The position numbers were made by a program, and so were the translations under genes. A DNA stretch of 64,000 bases from Lineus longissimus (taxonomy: Eukaryota; Nemertea; Pilidiophora; Heteronemertea; Lineidae): contig NC_088320.1 of the NCBI RefSeq assembly GCF_910592395.1, forward strand, positions 992,001-1,056,000, written 5' to 3'. The notes beneath the pieces were generated by a model. It was not told the origin of the DNA and did no database searches. It worked only from the letters and a program-made list of their open reading frames with translations. This document shows, in pieces, positions 41,301-53,620 of the stretch; position 1 is the stretch's first letter; the number at the start of each line of letters is the position of its first letter.

Positions 41301-44300
41301 CTATTTTTAAAGGGAGGCTATAGGCAGAAGTAAGATGGGCCAGATCTTAAGGTTTCATGAGGTCACCAATAGGTGTCTCCAATGTCTTACAGTACGTCAG
41401 CACTTTTAATGGATATCATTTAATGAAAGGATCCGGAGACCTCTGAGTTGGCCCCTCACCTGTCACCACCATCATCCACGAGTGAATCACAACAAGTAAA
41501 CTAAACATGATAAAGTGACCTGAAATAAAAATCTTGATTATCAAATTTCAGTGTTCCCTGAAATGACCTTGGAAAGAGAAACAATTAACCAGGTTAAAAG
41601 CAATCACCACTTGATTGTTTTGATCTTGATAATGAATCTACTGAAAGATAATTCAGAAGTGTTGTGACAAGCCACAAGTAATAAAACCAAAGATGACTAA
41701 CAACAAGTGAAAAGAATGATGGAACTGGAGTAATTGGGTGTCTCACCAAACACCGCGAGGGTGGAGCTAAAGTGTCAGACAAACCCGAGGCCCCTTGCCA
41801 AGGCTTTTGGCAAAATAGCAGCCCACAAGAGCGGTGTTTTGTGCGGCAACCAACACTGACAGGGAGGAATCAATTTCTATCCTAAACTACCTCCAGCTAT
41901 AAAGGACTTTTTGATACCTTGACTTGTTTAGCGAACCTTTTATTTCAAACTTTTTGAGTGGCTGTCAGAAAAAAAACAAAAATTTTTCCAGATTAATTTT
42001 GATTTCACGAACCTATCCTGGTAAAATTTCTGAGAGAGAGCAGGCAATAAAAAAAAAAAAATTTCAAAATTAATTTTTCAATTTTTTTGGAAACAGTAGA
42101 AATATGCCTACCTGCTGAAACACCTTGCGTTGCACCTGAAATCACAAAAATAACAGGATAAGTTGAAAAAGTCCAATGGAAGTGTTCGCTGCCTCTCAAA
42201 TTCTCAAGAAAAGTAGAGGGAAGATGGAAGTTAAGAACATATTTAAACAAAAGTATGACAACAAGCAAGTCTGGGTCATAGCAACAGCCCCAAAATGTTA
42301 CAAAATTGTCAAAAGTTATGCCGATTCTTTGAGAAACTCTGAATCAGTGGCATGATCAACAGAAGTTGGAGAGAATTTCAGTAGTGCAAAACCCAACGCC
42401 ACAGTGTTGAAAACCAAACTGCCCCCTGGTGAGTAGACACAAACACATCCTGCCTATTCTACAAACTTCCACAAGATCAAACCAGTACAAAGGTCAGCCT
42501 AAACCTCCTAATTCAACCCCAGCTGGCACGTTGATTTCCTAATGCACATACATACAAACACTCACTTTGTGTGGGGTCTATTAATGTATCGGCGGTGAGG
42601 CCCACACTGCTCAGACACGCCCGAGCCTGGGCTATCCGCCGTTCTGACAAACGTCGCATCGGCACCGGTTTTGCAAGAAGATTCTGTTGCATCATGGGAT
42701 TCATCATTTGGTTTTGGTGCATGTGTAGTGATAAGTCTTTTGGGTCATCCGGGCTACCTGAAATTTGCGGGCAAAGGTTAACCCATTTTAAAACAAACAT
42801 TTTGAACTAGATTCATGGATTTCCACCCCTTCACCCACCTCATTATCTCACCCTTCTAGCAACTCATCCCTAATTGGTCCTCATCACTATTGAAAGCCAT
42901 CCCCTGGTGATCGAACCAGGCACCAATTAATGCGCACTCAAACACTGGAATTCCTTAGTGCTGCCCCCTCATGATAAAATACAGAACCTGACCTCCCAAC
43001 CAGATGCAAGATCTCACTAAATTATATAGAAATCAGAACATTTGGTGGCATGATCAACCACAATAGGTTGCTGTGGACCTATTATTGGCCGAGGCTTTGA
43101 CATTTTCACTCCATTAGATAGTAATAGTCCAGTCCTCAAAGCCTCAGACAAAGACATAACTGGCTCCAACCCAACACTGCACTGGGATGCACTTCCACCG
43201 CCTTTGCCCACCCAAGTCGAACTCAAACATGCAGTGATCAAAGAGAGATTAAAAAAGTGAAATTACTTTGTATGTATAATCTGTCTTTACCTGGGGGTGT
43301 GGGGGGCATGGAGCCGCGTTCTGACTTAATGGCAAAGTTTGTTGGCGAATAAATGTCCTGCACTCCGCCCCCAGGCATAGAATGTAAATAATCGTGAGCC
43401 GACGTTGGCACGTTGACATTTTTGTCCATTGATAACGATTGTCCATTTTGGTTGTTTAAAGAGTCTGAAGGGTCAAGGCCACCGAATTGCTGGTCCACGT
43501 AATAGTTCTGATGATGGTGATGGTGATCTTGGTGTTTCGAATCTGAAATGAAACGATTGGAGATGTCCTAATTACTGAGGTCACAATCGTGGGGAAAATG
43601 GTGGGGTCGTTGCGAGAGAGGGTGTCTGGCTGGTGGAGGAGTCTGCTAGGATGGGGTTCTGTTGTCTTCCATGATCTGAAATTGATACCAATCAAGTTAC
43701 AAAGACACATAGAGTTGGTCACCAACCATGCTACCAGGGCTGCCACCTGTGAACTGACAGACAAACTAAACAGGCAGTTATGCCTCATCAAGGATGGCAT
43801 TGTTTACAGAAACCCTGATTGATTCTATCCCAGCTTATGACCAACCACCTTGTATAGGGGTTTGTTGCTGAACAAAGAAAGGGTTTTCAAAATGAGCACC
43901 AGAAGGGGTCTTATGTAAGAGCCATTGAATTGGCAACACAGCATGTGCATGGCTCAGTGGACAGGTCATCAAATGAAAAAATATCCCAGTGGTTCTCAAT
44001 TGGCCACTACCAGACTTTCAATAGAAGTTTGGGTCAGCTGACTTTCAGAGGGTGGATGGGTGATGCACCTGAAAGTTTTTTTAAAAGAATTTGTTGAATG
44101 GCGCAAAAGATAGTGCTCCTGGAAGGGAAAACAACAAGTTATGTAGACCCGCTTCAGAGACTGTCAAAATTGAGGAGAAAATGAGCTAACAAATGCTCCC
44201 TGAAGGTTTTGATAGGAAGATTATAGCAGCTCTTCTGTATTTCAAATAAAATCAAAATACTAAATGGACGGCAGATCATCTTCTAGACATTATAAATACG

Positions 44301-47300
44301 GTGGCTCAGCCTTATTTTGGCGATTGTTATGTGGGAGAGAACCAACATTGTCAAACAGTCACACTGGTTTATCTACTAAATCCAAACTTAGCTTGGTGAG
44401 ATATGCTATCACCACTCCAAGACTAAATTCAGGTTGTTACAGCAGCAGACGGTGATATTTGCTAACTCCAGCTAACACGTTATGAGAAGTTATGCATCTT
44501 GGACCCGAACAGGACAAATTTCATCTAAACTTCACCAACTTGAGGACACATGGACTATAACTGGAACCCTTACCGCTCATTACACAGCAAGCACAAGATA
44601 ACTCAGCTGAAAGTCTAAAATAAGGGTGTGGTTACGTGGTCGCACAATGGACTTCTCAGAAGGATGCTGGATTTAGAGGAAGAAGACGGACAATGGAGGT
44701 TATATCGGCGAAACTATCAGGCATGATTTCTCAAAATGGAATCAATATGAAGCTATCTTAGGGCCGCGGCTCAATGTTTTCAACACAAGCTGTCCCTCGT
44801 CCTGAAATGTCTATTTTGAAGTGAGATGAATCTTGTCTTTTGAGATCATCAGATGTCTAGGCACACCCCACAGTCACATCCTACATGTCCTAAGACAGGC
44901 AGTCTGAGGTGCTGAGATGAGAAGTCACAACCTTTTGTTATGACTCACGAGATAACCACTTAGAAAATACTGAGAAAGCGACTTGCTTTGGAACTGGCAG
45001 TGAAAAGTTCATCATTCATCAAACCATGAAAAAACACTTAAAGTTCAATAGAACACTTCCTTCCATGATGAGACAAGTGTCGGGAGTGGGCAATGGTAAC
45101 TTAATTTGAAATGTCATTAACTTCCAGCCCCCTCTCTTTGTCAGTGTACAGTTTTAGCTGTTCCATATAGATGTGTTGCACATCAAAAAAGTCTTTCGAT
45201 TCAAGAGTAAGTACAACAGACTCCCCTTTCAACAATCTACACCATTCCCCCCAAAAAATAACAAAGGTTTTCTTTCACAAAGAAAACTTGGCCAGAGAAC
45301 ACAAAAAGGTCTCTGAATCACAACTGTTGACCTGGCTCTAACCCCAGCCCTTCCTTTTTTGAAGGGGCCACACAAAAAATGAATAGTTGACAGGACTGGC
45401 AATTGTATTTATATGATCTTTTCAAACAAAACAGCTACAAAAAGCTCCCCCCTGGGCAAAGTTTTGGACAAGACTGTGGATGATCTTTGTTGTCAGCCAG
45501 ACCTGTCCATTTTAAAAGGTTCACTACCATACAAGGCCAGTCAAGTATTGAACCAGTATCTTTGTCTTCAGCCATGTTTTTTTTCCCACAATGTATTTTG
45601 GGACATTGGTTATGTAATCTGTAGCTTTCTATGAGGAATGAGTAATGATGTTGTCAAGCATTTTGGGCTGTCTAAAGAATGGCTAAACAGACTTTCATCT
45701 CTTGAAATTACACTCTAATGGTCAAAATGAGTTCCAGGGTACCTGGATGTCCCTGGTAGCCTTAGGTGTGTGAACATTCCACCTGTATTTGAGATGGTCA
45801 CACCAACCTTAGGCATTATGATTTTCATCAGGCACTGTCAGGAAAGGATTGAGGGCGTCCTTCAACATTTGGTTCCATCAAACATTGGAATGGATGGACA
45901 TTTGGTATAACTACCGTATCTGGCAAGTGTATTGTAAGCTGGTATGTGTACAAAAGTACATATTATCCAAGGAATCTTGGCATGAAACACATGATTTGAC
46001 TTCAGGCTAAAAAGACCTGAACATTTCAAGACAATCTGCATGCATAAGCAGGGAAAATCAGTGATCGGAAAGATCATGATAAAAAAACAATTCTTCAGAT
46101 CAGGTCAGGTTAAAAGTTCAGTTTGCTTGATTGTATTGATTGGTTTGTTGAAAGAAGGATTAGCCACTATTCCCAGCTATTCCAATTGGTGCTCACACCC
46201 CCACCGCTTTTTACTTTATGAAAGCATAGACAGACCAAAACTTGAACTGAGATGGAAAAGCAGCAACGTTTTGATATCGGTCAGTAGGTCAGGATCAGAG
46301 ATCATGGAAGATCAATCTGATTGGCTCTGAATCTTGAGCTGATAAAATCTACCGATGAAAGTTATAATAATGGAGAGAAAAGATAGTCAATGGCAAGAAA
46401 TGAGAGGAACTAAAACCTTAAAGAGGAATGTATGAATGGTCACTCTGGCATTGGACTGGCCTCCCCTTCAGAGGCTTTGGCATGGGGGGAGGGGGCTATA
46501 CATATCTCTTTTTGGCTTCGAATAAAACCCCCATTAATGACACAAAACTACATGACAAACTTTTGTAGTATTGTCAAGCTGTTGGGTGTCATCATATCAT
46601 CAGTAAATAAAGCTGTCACGGATGGCACCATCTGTTTCATAGTCAAATTGTACCTGTATTAGGGCTATGAAGAACAGATGCCCCTCAACTGGGGAAGACA
46701 GTATTTTCAACCCTCACTATGTGCCACACACGGCTTTTTGTTTCAGAGTTTTTGACATAGCATTCGCCACATTTCAAAGTATTTTTTAGACATGAACATT
46801 TGGTACAGATAGGTTTCTGGAACCTCCACTGTAGAGTGCATCTAGCGATCAAGCTTTCTTTTGGACAGAACAGTAGCATGTCCTACCACACTGGCCAGCT
46901 CACAAAATCATGATAATACAGCCACAAGAACACTGGGTCACTTTTATTACAGATTACCTCAAATGATTTCAGGTTTAATCAAATATTTTCATCGGACATG
47001 AAACTTATCCAATATTGACCACACTAGATCCAAGAATGAACAAACTTCTTGTTTCTTATCAGAATTATCACGAGTTACACACAATATGAGTGACCCGGCA
47101 CAACCATTACAGAGGTTATGTCTCCGTTTGTAACCGCCCCTCCAAGAAGGTTATCAACCCAGTTGAATATATTATGATTCGGAATAACCCAAAACAATAA
47201 TGTACCAGACGTTATGTCGTCCTAAACCTCAAAGTGGTAATACTTATTTAATACAGTATTGTCTCTCTGGGTTGAGAAAACAAGATTGTGTAAATGTGTC

Positions 47301-50300
47301 CTGAGATCAACTATGGCAATCCCTAGTTATGCACAACATCTAACGCGCTTCATAACTGCTATTACACGGCATGTGGACCTTCTTGTAACATGTAGTATTG
47401 TCCATAAGGACAAGGTCACATTTGAGAAACACGCCATCTGGCTGAGGGTCTAAACCCTCTTTTATATATATTTATGGTTCATTATTTCACAGCTACTGGA
47501 ACCCAGGCCGAGCGCTTGCTTTATAAAGTGGCATACGAGTTAAGTGAGTTGGCCGAGGATGAACTGATGACTTCTGGAAACCAGCATGTCTTCCACCCCA
47601 TATTCCCTTGGCCTTTGCGCCAATCATTTTACATTCTGGCCAAGTAGAATAGCTGGAACTCTGAACTTTTCACATCGAAGAAGATCTTTTTTTCACCCGC
47701 AATAAAAATACACCATGGATCGAATCCTGGCATATATTGGCCATACGATGGTGTAGAGCATGAACATTTACAGCCCACATACAAACCAACTAATCGTAAT
47801 CGTAACCCACTTACATAACCGATTATGTGAATGCCCGGAGCTCCCAGACAGTATTTTGATTATATTTCTGGCCTGCATTACATGCTTGAAGTACTAATCT
47901 CTATGTAAGAACAGCCACAATGCTGGCTAGACTGGGCTATGGGGTTTAGCATTTATATACCTTATGTCGTCTGTGTTTACAAGAGCATAATACTTTGCTT
48001 CGGTTTTTTATTCAAATCGAGGAGTAATTTTTTTGACCCACATTTTGACCATACTGGTACCCAGGGTGACATCTGAGTCACTAGATGGCGCAATGCTCAA
48101 AGATTCCCATCATGCTATCCTGATCATTTGCGTTGATGTCCTTGAGCAAGTCACTCCACTAAATTGTCAATCCTTAGAGATGGCCTTCTTTGTCCTGTTG
48201 AATGGTTGAAATGTAGATCACCAGAGACCCCCAAAATGATAAAAGAAACAAACACTTACTTAAGTCCCAGAACCCCAGGTCCTCATCCAGAAAGAGATCA
48301 AACATATTGAAACAGATTTACAGCAAAGATCACAACAAGTCACAAAAAAAACTTTTAATTCCATAAACGTCAAAAGATCAGTCAAACCCAATGTAGGCTA
48401 CTGTGTAGTTGATCAACCAAGCTGGCCTGCTTAACAAAGCTGATTTTGGCGATTCTTTAAATCCACTTTTTCACAAGAACTCTGAACAAACAAAACTTGT
48501 CCAATATGAAAAGCAGTCCACCCTGATACCTTGTCATCGCCAGTCTGACCATGACCGCCGCTTTGAAAGCTCATTAAAGAGTCGAGACAAGAAATGTGTT
48601 GATGCAGACAGAATGAAGCAATCCCCCTTTTCCAGGAAAAGATCCTGTTATATCAGGCAGCTAGTCAACATGCTAGCAGAGCCAACTACAATACTATTTT
48701 CAAGGTCTCATGATACGATTTCAATATGTATTGGTTGCTATTTGCAATATCGTTTATCAAGGTTCACTTCAAATAGTACTGTCAAACCGTTCAGGAGTAA
48801 TACCGCTTTCCTGATGACAGCAATTCTTCAGAATGCAACTTATATGTCTACGGTATTTTATTAAGAGTGCTTTAGTGATATTGGCCTTAGAATAATGAGC
48901 CATTTAGCCTTGAGTATTCAGTTTTTCATCACTTGTAAGATGACATTGATAACTTTTCAGTCAAATCTTGTCTCTAGGCCATGATCATTATAAAAGCTAG
49001 TTGTTTTGGACGTAATGATAAACGCTTAAAGACTTCCGGTCACCAGCAAGACGTTCAAATAACATCTCTGAACCATTTCCTGGACATTCCTTCCATGACT
49101 TACCAACATTAAAGCAGGATGGTCAAATTATCACCAAAGATTTGAAAATATTGAATTTCACAAAATATTCTAGATAAGTCATGGAGTACAAGTTACCAAA
49201 TGCTTACTGATTTTCACAGTAAGTTTGCCAGAAAATGACGAGGATTTTGTACAGAATTTCACGCGAACTGCCTTCCTCTGTCTATAGAAGACAACAATAT
49301 AATTGTAAACAGACAAATTTCCAGGAATACCTCGCAACTATATCGACAGTTGTCATTGATCAATACGTCCTTGACCCACAGCGATGAAGGAACGGAGATC
49401 CTTGCTGGAGAATCCTATTTTAAGGATCAGCCAGAATCGTGGGATGGGATCCGTGGATAATTGGCAGGATTTCGTGGAATAGTACTGCAGTACTGCTCAG
49501 AATTGTATCATCCAACATATGTCAGGCCAATTTTGTAGAAACTTTCGCAGCACACTCAGAAGGCACGGTAAACACTGAGTACAAGCATACCAGGCTATAC
49601 ACCCAAGTACACTCGGAAGGCACGGTAAACACTGAGTACAAGCATACCAGGCTATACACCCAAGAACACTCGGAAGGCACGGTAAACACTGAGTACAAGC
49701 ATACCAGGCTATACACCCAAGAACACTCGGAAGGCACGGTAAACACTGAGTGCAAGCATACCAGGCTATACACCCAAGTACACTCGGAGGGCACGGTAAA
49801 CACTGAGTACAAGCATACCAGGCTATACACCCAAGTACACTCGGAGGGCACGGTAAACACTGAGTACAAGCATACCAGGCTATACACCCATGAACACTCG
49901 GAAGGCACGGTAAACACTGAGTACAAGCATACCAGGCTATACACCCAAGTACACTCGGAAGGCACGGTAAACACTGAGTACAAGCATACCAGGCTATACA
50001 CCCAAGAACACTCGGAAGGCACGGTAAACACTGAGTACAAGCATACCAGGCTATACACCCAAGTACACTCGGAAGGCACGGTAAACACTGAGTACAAGCA
50101 TACCAGGCTATACACCCAAGTACACTCGGAAGGCACGGTAAACACTGAGTACAAGCATACCAGGCTATACACCCAAGTACACTCGGAGGGCACGGTAAAC
50201 ACTGAGTGCATACCAGGCTATACACCCAAGTACACTCGGAAGGCACGGTAAACACTGAGTGCATACCAGGCTATACACCCAAGTACACTCGGAGGGCACG

Positions 50301-53300
50301 GTAAACACTGAGTGCATACCAGGCTATACACCCAAGTACACTCGGAAGGCACAGTAAACACTGAGTACATACCAGGCTAAACACCCAAGAGAAGAACAAA
50401 CAAGATATTTTCAAAATGGATGTATTATTGAAGAGTCTAACAAAAATTCAATTTGGTTGCAAGAAGATGCTTAATCAGGGATACCCAAGCCTTAGTTACC
50501 AGGTGAGCAGAGATACTGAGGGAAAAATGAGGCAGTGGGGGCAAATACCGGACAAGGCATGCTTTCCCTTTGAATCTGGCGGCCAGACTAGGAAATTCCT
50601 TTTTTTCTACCTGATAGATACCAGCGGTGATGCAACGGAATTTACGGATGCAAGCGTGAACTCCACTCAAACAAACAGAACGAGAAAACAGGAGCCAATT
50701 TCTGGATTGATTTGGCCGCTAAATGGTTATAAGATACAACAGGAGAGAGGGCTATCAATTCTGTAAAATGACTGCTACGATTTGAATACTCGAATCCATC
50801 AATCATAATTGACCATGGGTATAAAATTACATTACACACATTGCAAACATGCAATCAGAAAGATATTAAAAAACCCCTTTGATTAGCAGAAAATGACATG
50901 TGGGATTGAACTCTTCCAGGTTCAACCTCACCATCCTGAGTGTCAGGGCCTTTCACTCTGCCTCAGTAACGTGTGCGAAGGGAGGAGCATGCAATTGACC
51001 CTAGAATGTGAGGAGACAGCTTCAACAAGTCAACTCGACTTCAGCACTTGTTTTGGTTTGACCCTTCAATGCACTATTGATACTATCAGCGATCATCTCA
51101 GATAGGCAAGGAATGTCGTAATTTATCAAAATGTCAATTCAAGGGGACAGTATCAGGATGCATGACTTTGAGTGCAAAACTTCCACTTCTAGACATGGCC
51201 TGTTAAGTCATTTTGAGATGGTCCCCACACAACAATTCAAATCATTTGCCAGTCATCTTGCACAATTAGTGTGCCAACACTATTAATTACATTCAAATGC
51301 ATGTCAATCAAGCACAACTTGCAACATAACTAATTTTACCATTAATCAGCTGACCAGCACATTTACGAGGGATGGGGGACTGGTTTGATTGTGTCTGACA
51401 GGTCAAATTAGATGTGGTATAACACTGACCAGGGTCCTGCAGCTCCAAACCACTAATATTGTAATAATGGCATTCAAATTGAACTTGGATGCATCTCCTT
51501 TAGTAATAGAAAAAGGTATTGCTGAACATAGTGTATGACAGCAGTGACACAGGTCAATTCAGACAACAGACACCCTTTATCTGAAACCCTGAGGTCAGTC
51601 TGTGGTACTTTTTACCAGGTTTATGATCTTTGCATTCTAAACAGATGTAGAAGTGTGCATCTGACTTGCATGAGTCACTTGTCTCAGGTTGTGCCTTTAA
51701 CATCTCAAGTCCTGAAAACGCCAGACACCCAATGAAGACAAAGGCACATCTAAATCAACAGGACATGTCACGGGTTCCAAAAAGGAAAGACATCTTTTGG
51801 CAGTTTATCAGCAAAATGAAATGGTCACTTTAAAGGACACTTTTGAAGATGCCATCATGGTATCTTGACACACACGGTTCAAGACCGCATCCGTAATACT
51901 TAGTAAGATGAAATGTGGACTGCAAACCATAGCATTTGGAGGGCAGGGCCGGGACGAGCAGATCACCTGATCAATGACCAAGCCAAAGAATTCATGAGAT
52001 AATCTTGATTGATGTGTTTCCTGGATCCACTGGCCACTAGGGTTAGTAGGACATGCAAGCCTTGCACTTCCTGGTGCCTGAGTCACTCACTCACCACTCA
52101 TCAGGTTCAACAAACAAACAAATACAGTAGAACTGCCCTTAGTAGCAGACACCTCTCTAAGCAGGACACTCTCTCTATAGAGGACAGTGATTCTGGCCCC
52201 AAATGGATTGTGTTTACACAATTTGATCTCAGTAATCAGGACACCTCTCTATCAAGGACATCACCTGTCAGTCTCAAGGGGTGTCCTTATCAGAGAGGTT
52301 CTACTGTATGTGTATAACCAGATAGATTTATCAACAGAGGGATTGGTTGATAAGCATCGTAGTCAAAGCGGATACCGTCATCAATCCTATGATAATCATC
52401 ACATCCTAAAACTCGCGCGTTCATCACACCCTTAAAAATTCCACCTCCCCAATGTGTTATGGACCATTCACTAATGTTACATAACACGCTCAAACAGAGC
52501 TGAAAAACAGGTTACCGCGTGCAGATTCATTGTCTAGTCCTGAAAGAAGCATGACTGTCCTAAAGGACTGCTTAGGTCCGGGTGGCGAGGAAAGGGACCT
52601 AAATATATCGGCAGGACAGTCATGTTACTACCTGTAAGCGGGCAGAGAATTATACCAGCCTTTGGCAAGTCATAACAGGAGAAAGAGCCCCTGTCCAAAA
52701 GATGGTTTGCGAAAAGCTCTGTCATGGTAAACTCCAGGTGCCTGTGGAAAAGGTGTAAAAAAAGAGCTGTATGTATTTCCGCAAACTCTCTACATTTAAA
52801 GTTGGGTATATTATGATAATAACTCATGAACAGATGTAGGGGATCTATTGTCCTCGTGATTGTGACAGGTTGTGACATTGTCTTCAATACTGGGAAGGAT
52901 AATCACCATTAAACAACAGAACAAGGAGTTGTCATACACCTCCCTAACTCTGTCCCATCCACTATCTAAAGAATATCCCTTCTCCAAACGCAAGGCTGCC
53001 AAGATAATGACATGAGCCTATACTATAGGCCTTGTCTGTGCAACATCTCTCTATCGTCGATCGCCAGGTTTCCCGTCCCCTCCATCCAAAAAATACTAGA
53101 AAAGGACAAGCCACAATCCACTATAACCACAAACTAATACACGATTCAAGAACAGAACCAACAGCGGCGATCAGATGGGTTAATTTGGGTAATTATGCAA
53201 GCAAAAATACTAAACAACACACGAAAAAACCGCAGACCGACGAATTACTTGAGTATACTATAGGAGATTACGTAACCAACCATACATCGTAACAAAATGG

Positions 53301-53442
53301 CGATTGGTCAGTTAAACCCAATCTAGAAAAGTGACCACAACTCACCGAAAGTTTCCGTGTCTTCGCGCGGCCTAAAACTTGCGATTGAAGGAATAAGACT
53401 TGGGTCAACGTTCTGGTATTCAAAATAATTCGATTCCGCCAT
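26352..53442 (-). CDS. PAR/CES-2-type bZIP transcription factor (HLF/TEF/DBP-like), long form
   Basis: Nuclear DNA-binding dimer. Long form exons in coding order: 53442-53346, 43542-43291, 42757-42566, 42135-42112 (24-nt microexon), 26653-26352; phases join to 288 residues. The last exon has the basic region (RRKRNNHAAKKSRDARKARE), the family link EIAIRASFLEKEN, and a leucine zipper running to a short tail. The N-terminal half is less conserved: a His run (DHHHHHQ), an IKSE SUMO-type site, a PPTPPGSP segment, a Met/Gln-rich stretch and KPVPMRRLSERRIAQARACL. EIAIRASFLEKEN and KDDKY upstream of the basic region match PAR/CES-2 bZIPs better than NFIL3, but I see no classical PAR domain, so no symbol is given. 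Two further first exons (48.3 and 31.8 kb) give other N-termini. Family members act in circadian, liver and neural programmes. Confidence 0.88.
26654..31688. other. bZIP intron, 3' part
   Basis: Mostly AT-rich unique sequence. On the plus strand at 28424-28444 an ATGGCGG start in good context is followed by a consensus donor (CCAG|GTGAGA) but no downstream exon was found. On the minus strand at about 28451-28230 an open frame begins with a hydrophobic segment; its donor phase does not fit the bZIP exon. A GC-rich patch lies near 31130-31150. No gene is called. Confidence 0.4.
31689..31848 (-). CDS. Alternative first coding exon of the bZIP gene (short form)
   Basis: ATG at 31848, coding MELVSESSANRGLPASYPLT and then a Gly/Asn/Met-rich segment ending MYSVW plus one base, with donor GTAATT. 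Phase 1 fits exactly to the bZIP exon at 26653 (giving ...SVWGIAPAIARAL). It lies inside the last long intron, so a transcript from here would skip all other exons and encode 53 codons joined to the DNA-binding part. The open frame extends upstream to an AG (TTGACAG, just before 31871), so this could also be an internal exon with an unseen 5' leader. Confidence 0.6.
37386..37757. repeat. 19-bp palindromic minisatellite
   Basis: About 18-19 copies of AACCCATTGGGTAACTACC or close variants. Each unit contains ACCCATNGGGT, an inverted repeat around a single central base, so the array can fold in many registers. A few units vary (GGGCAACT, GGGTAAGT, or one with bases missing near 37670). Confidence 0.93.
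38552..38611. repeat. 30-bp direct duplication
   Basis: Two identical 30-bp copies containing CCTGTAGCTTTCATACAAGA in tandem inside the bZIP intron. No function is suggested. Confidence 0.85.
40477..40658. mobile_element. pogo-like MITE, copy 2
   Basis: Best preserved copy. TACAGTAGAACCTC at the left and GAGGTTCTACTGTA at the right are perfect inverted repeats flanked by TA. About 180 bp with internal GGACACCTCTCTAATAAGGA and no coding capacity. Non-autonomous; a transposase source is not in this window. Confidence 0.85.
41735..41825. repeat. Dispersed repeat, copy 1
   Basis: TCACCAAACACCGCGAGG followed by RAAGTGTCRRMCAAA and GGCAAAATAGCAGC is shared, with changes, with 56152-56245. A weaker relative of the first part occurs near 14014-14032 in an eIF4B intron. 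The class is unknown; SINE or MITE fragments are possible. Confidence 0.6.
48260..48305 (-). CDS. Alternative first coding exon of the bZIP gene (acidic N-terminus)
   Basis: ATG at 48305 encodes MFDLFLDEDLGFWDL plus one base, with a strong donor (A|GTAAGTG). Phase 1 matches the exon at 43542, giving ...GFWDLNSKHQD. The peptide mixes acidic and bulky hydrophobic residues like a short activation domain. Seen from sequence only; transcript data would settle it. Confidence 0.55.
49552..50380 (+). repeat. 57-bp minisatellite with open frames
   Basis: About twelve units of 57 bp (GAAGGCACGGTAAACACTGA ... CATACCAGGCTATACACCCA), then about three units shortened to 53 bp by loss of four bases (GAGTACAAGCATACC becomes GAGTGCATACC). 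Because 57 is divisible by three, several frames stay open across the array on both strands. The frames end where the 53-bp units begin, so this is not called a gene. Confidence 0.92.
52123..52308. mobile_element. pogo-like MITE, copy 3
   Basis: TACAGTAGAACTGCC at the left and GAGGTTCTACTGTA at the right, TA at both ends, interior related to the copies at 23.8 and 40.5 kb but more diverged (for example GTAGCAGACACCTC). Confidence 0.8.
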
Positions 53443-53620
53443 ATTTCCGGCGTACATAAGGCGCACAGAGGTGTAGAAAAGTCCAGATCCCGGCCAATGT
53501 TGATGGTGAATGTAAAACCACGCAATGGACCAAGGTCATTTTGTTTAGGGGCAATAGGTGGTATTGCGTAAGCGATTGGTAGAGTTTAGAGCGTTACGTA
53601 ACCACTTGGCGCGATATCTG
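53443..53620 (-). promoter_or_regulatory. Upstream region of the bZIP first exon with PAR/C/EBP-type sites
   Basis: TTGCGTAA at 53564-53571 and TTACGTAA at 53594-53601 lie about 120-160 bp upstream of the ATG at 53442, with a CCAAT-type ATTGG between them (about 53575). A third site, TTACGTAA, is in the first intron at 53268-53275. These are the palindromic or near-palindromic sites bound by PAR-family bZIPs (the circadian D-box, TTAYGTAA). Confidence 0.5.

Larger units (their letters stand above)
31849..42111. other. bZIP long intron, 5' part
   Basis: About 10 kb without a supported exon. Contains a TTACGTAA site at 33663-33670, the 19-bp minisatellite (37386-37757), a 30-bp direct duplication (38552-38611), a somewhat GC-richer patch at 38.9-39.7 kb, a MITE (40477-40658), part of a dispersed repeat at 41735-41825, and a long G run near 33079. 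Confidence 0.45.
43543..53345. other. bZIP first intron
   Basis: Nearly 10 kb. Holds the alternative first exon at 48260-48305, the 57-bp minisatellite (49552-50380) and a MITE (52123-52308). Open stretches such as 48409-48864 (plus) have no recognisable domain and no splice partners. A TTACGTAA site at 53268-53275 lies about 70 bp inside the 5' splice site. Confidence 0.45.

Noticed and set aside
48409-48864. 151-codon plus-strand open frame
   Set aside because: No domain; antisense to the bZIP gene just upstream of its alternative first exon; probably chance.
49439-50264. Open frames of 229-270 codons on both strands
   Set aside because: They simply follow the 57-bp tandem repeat, which is divisible by three, and end where units shrink to 53 bp. 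No domain or splice support.
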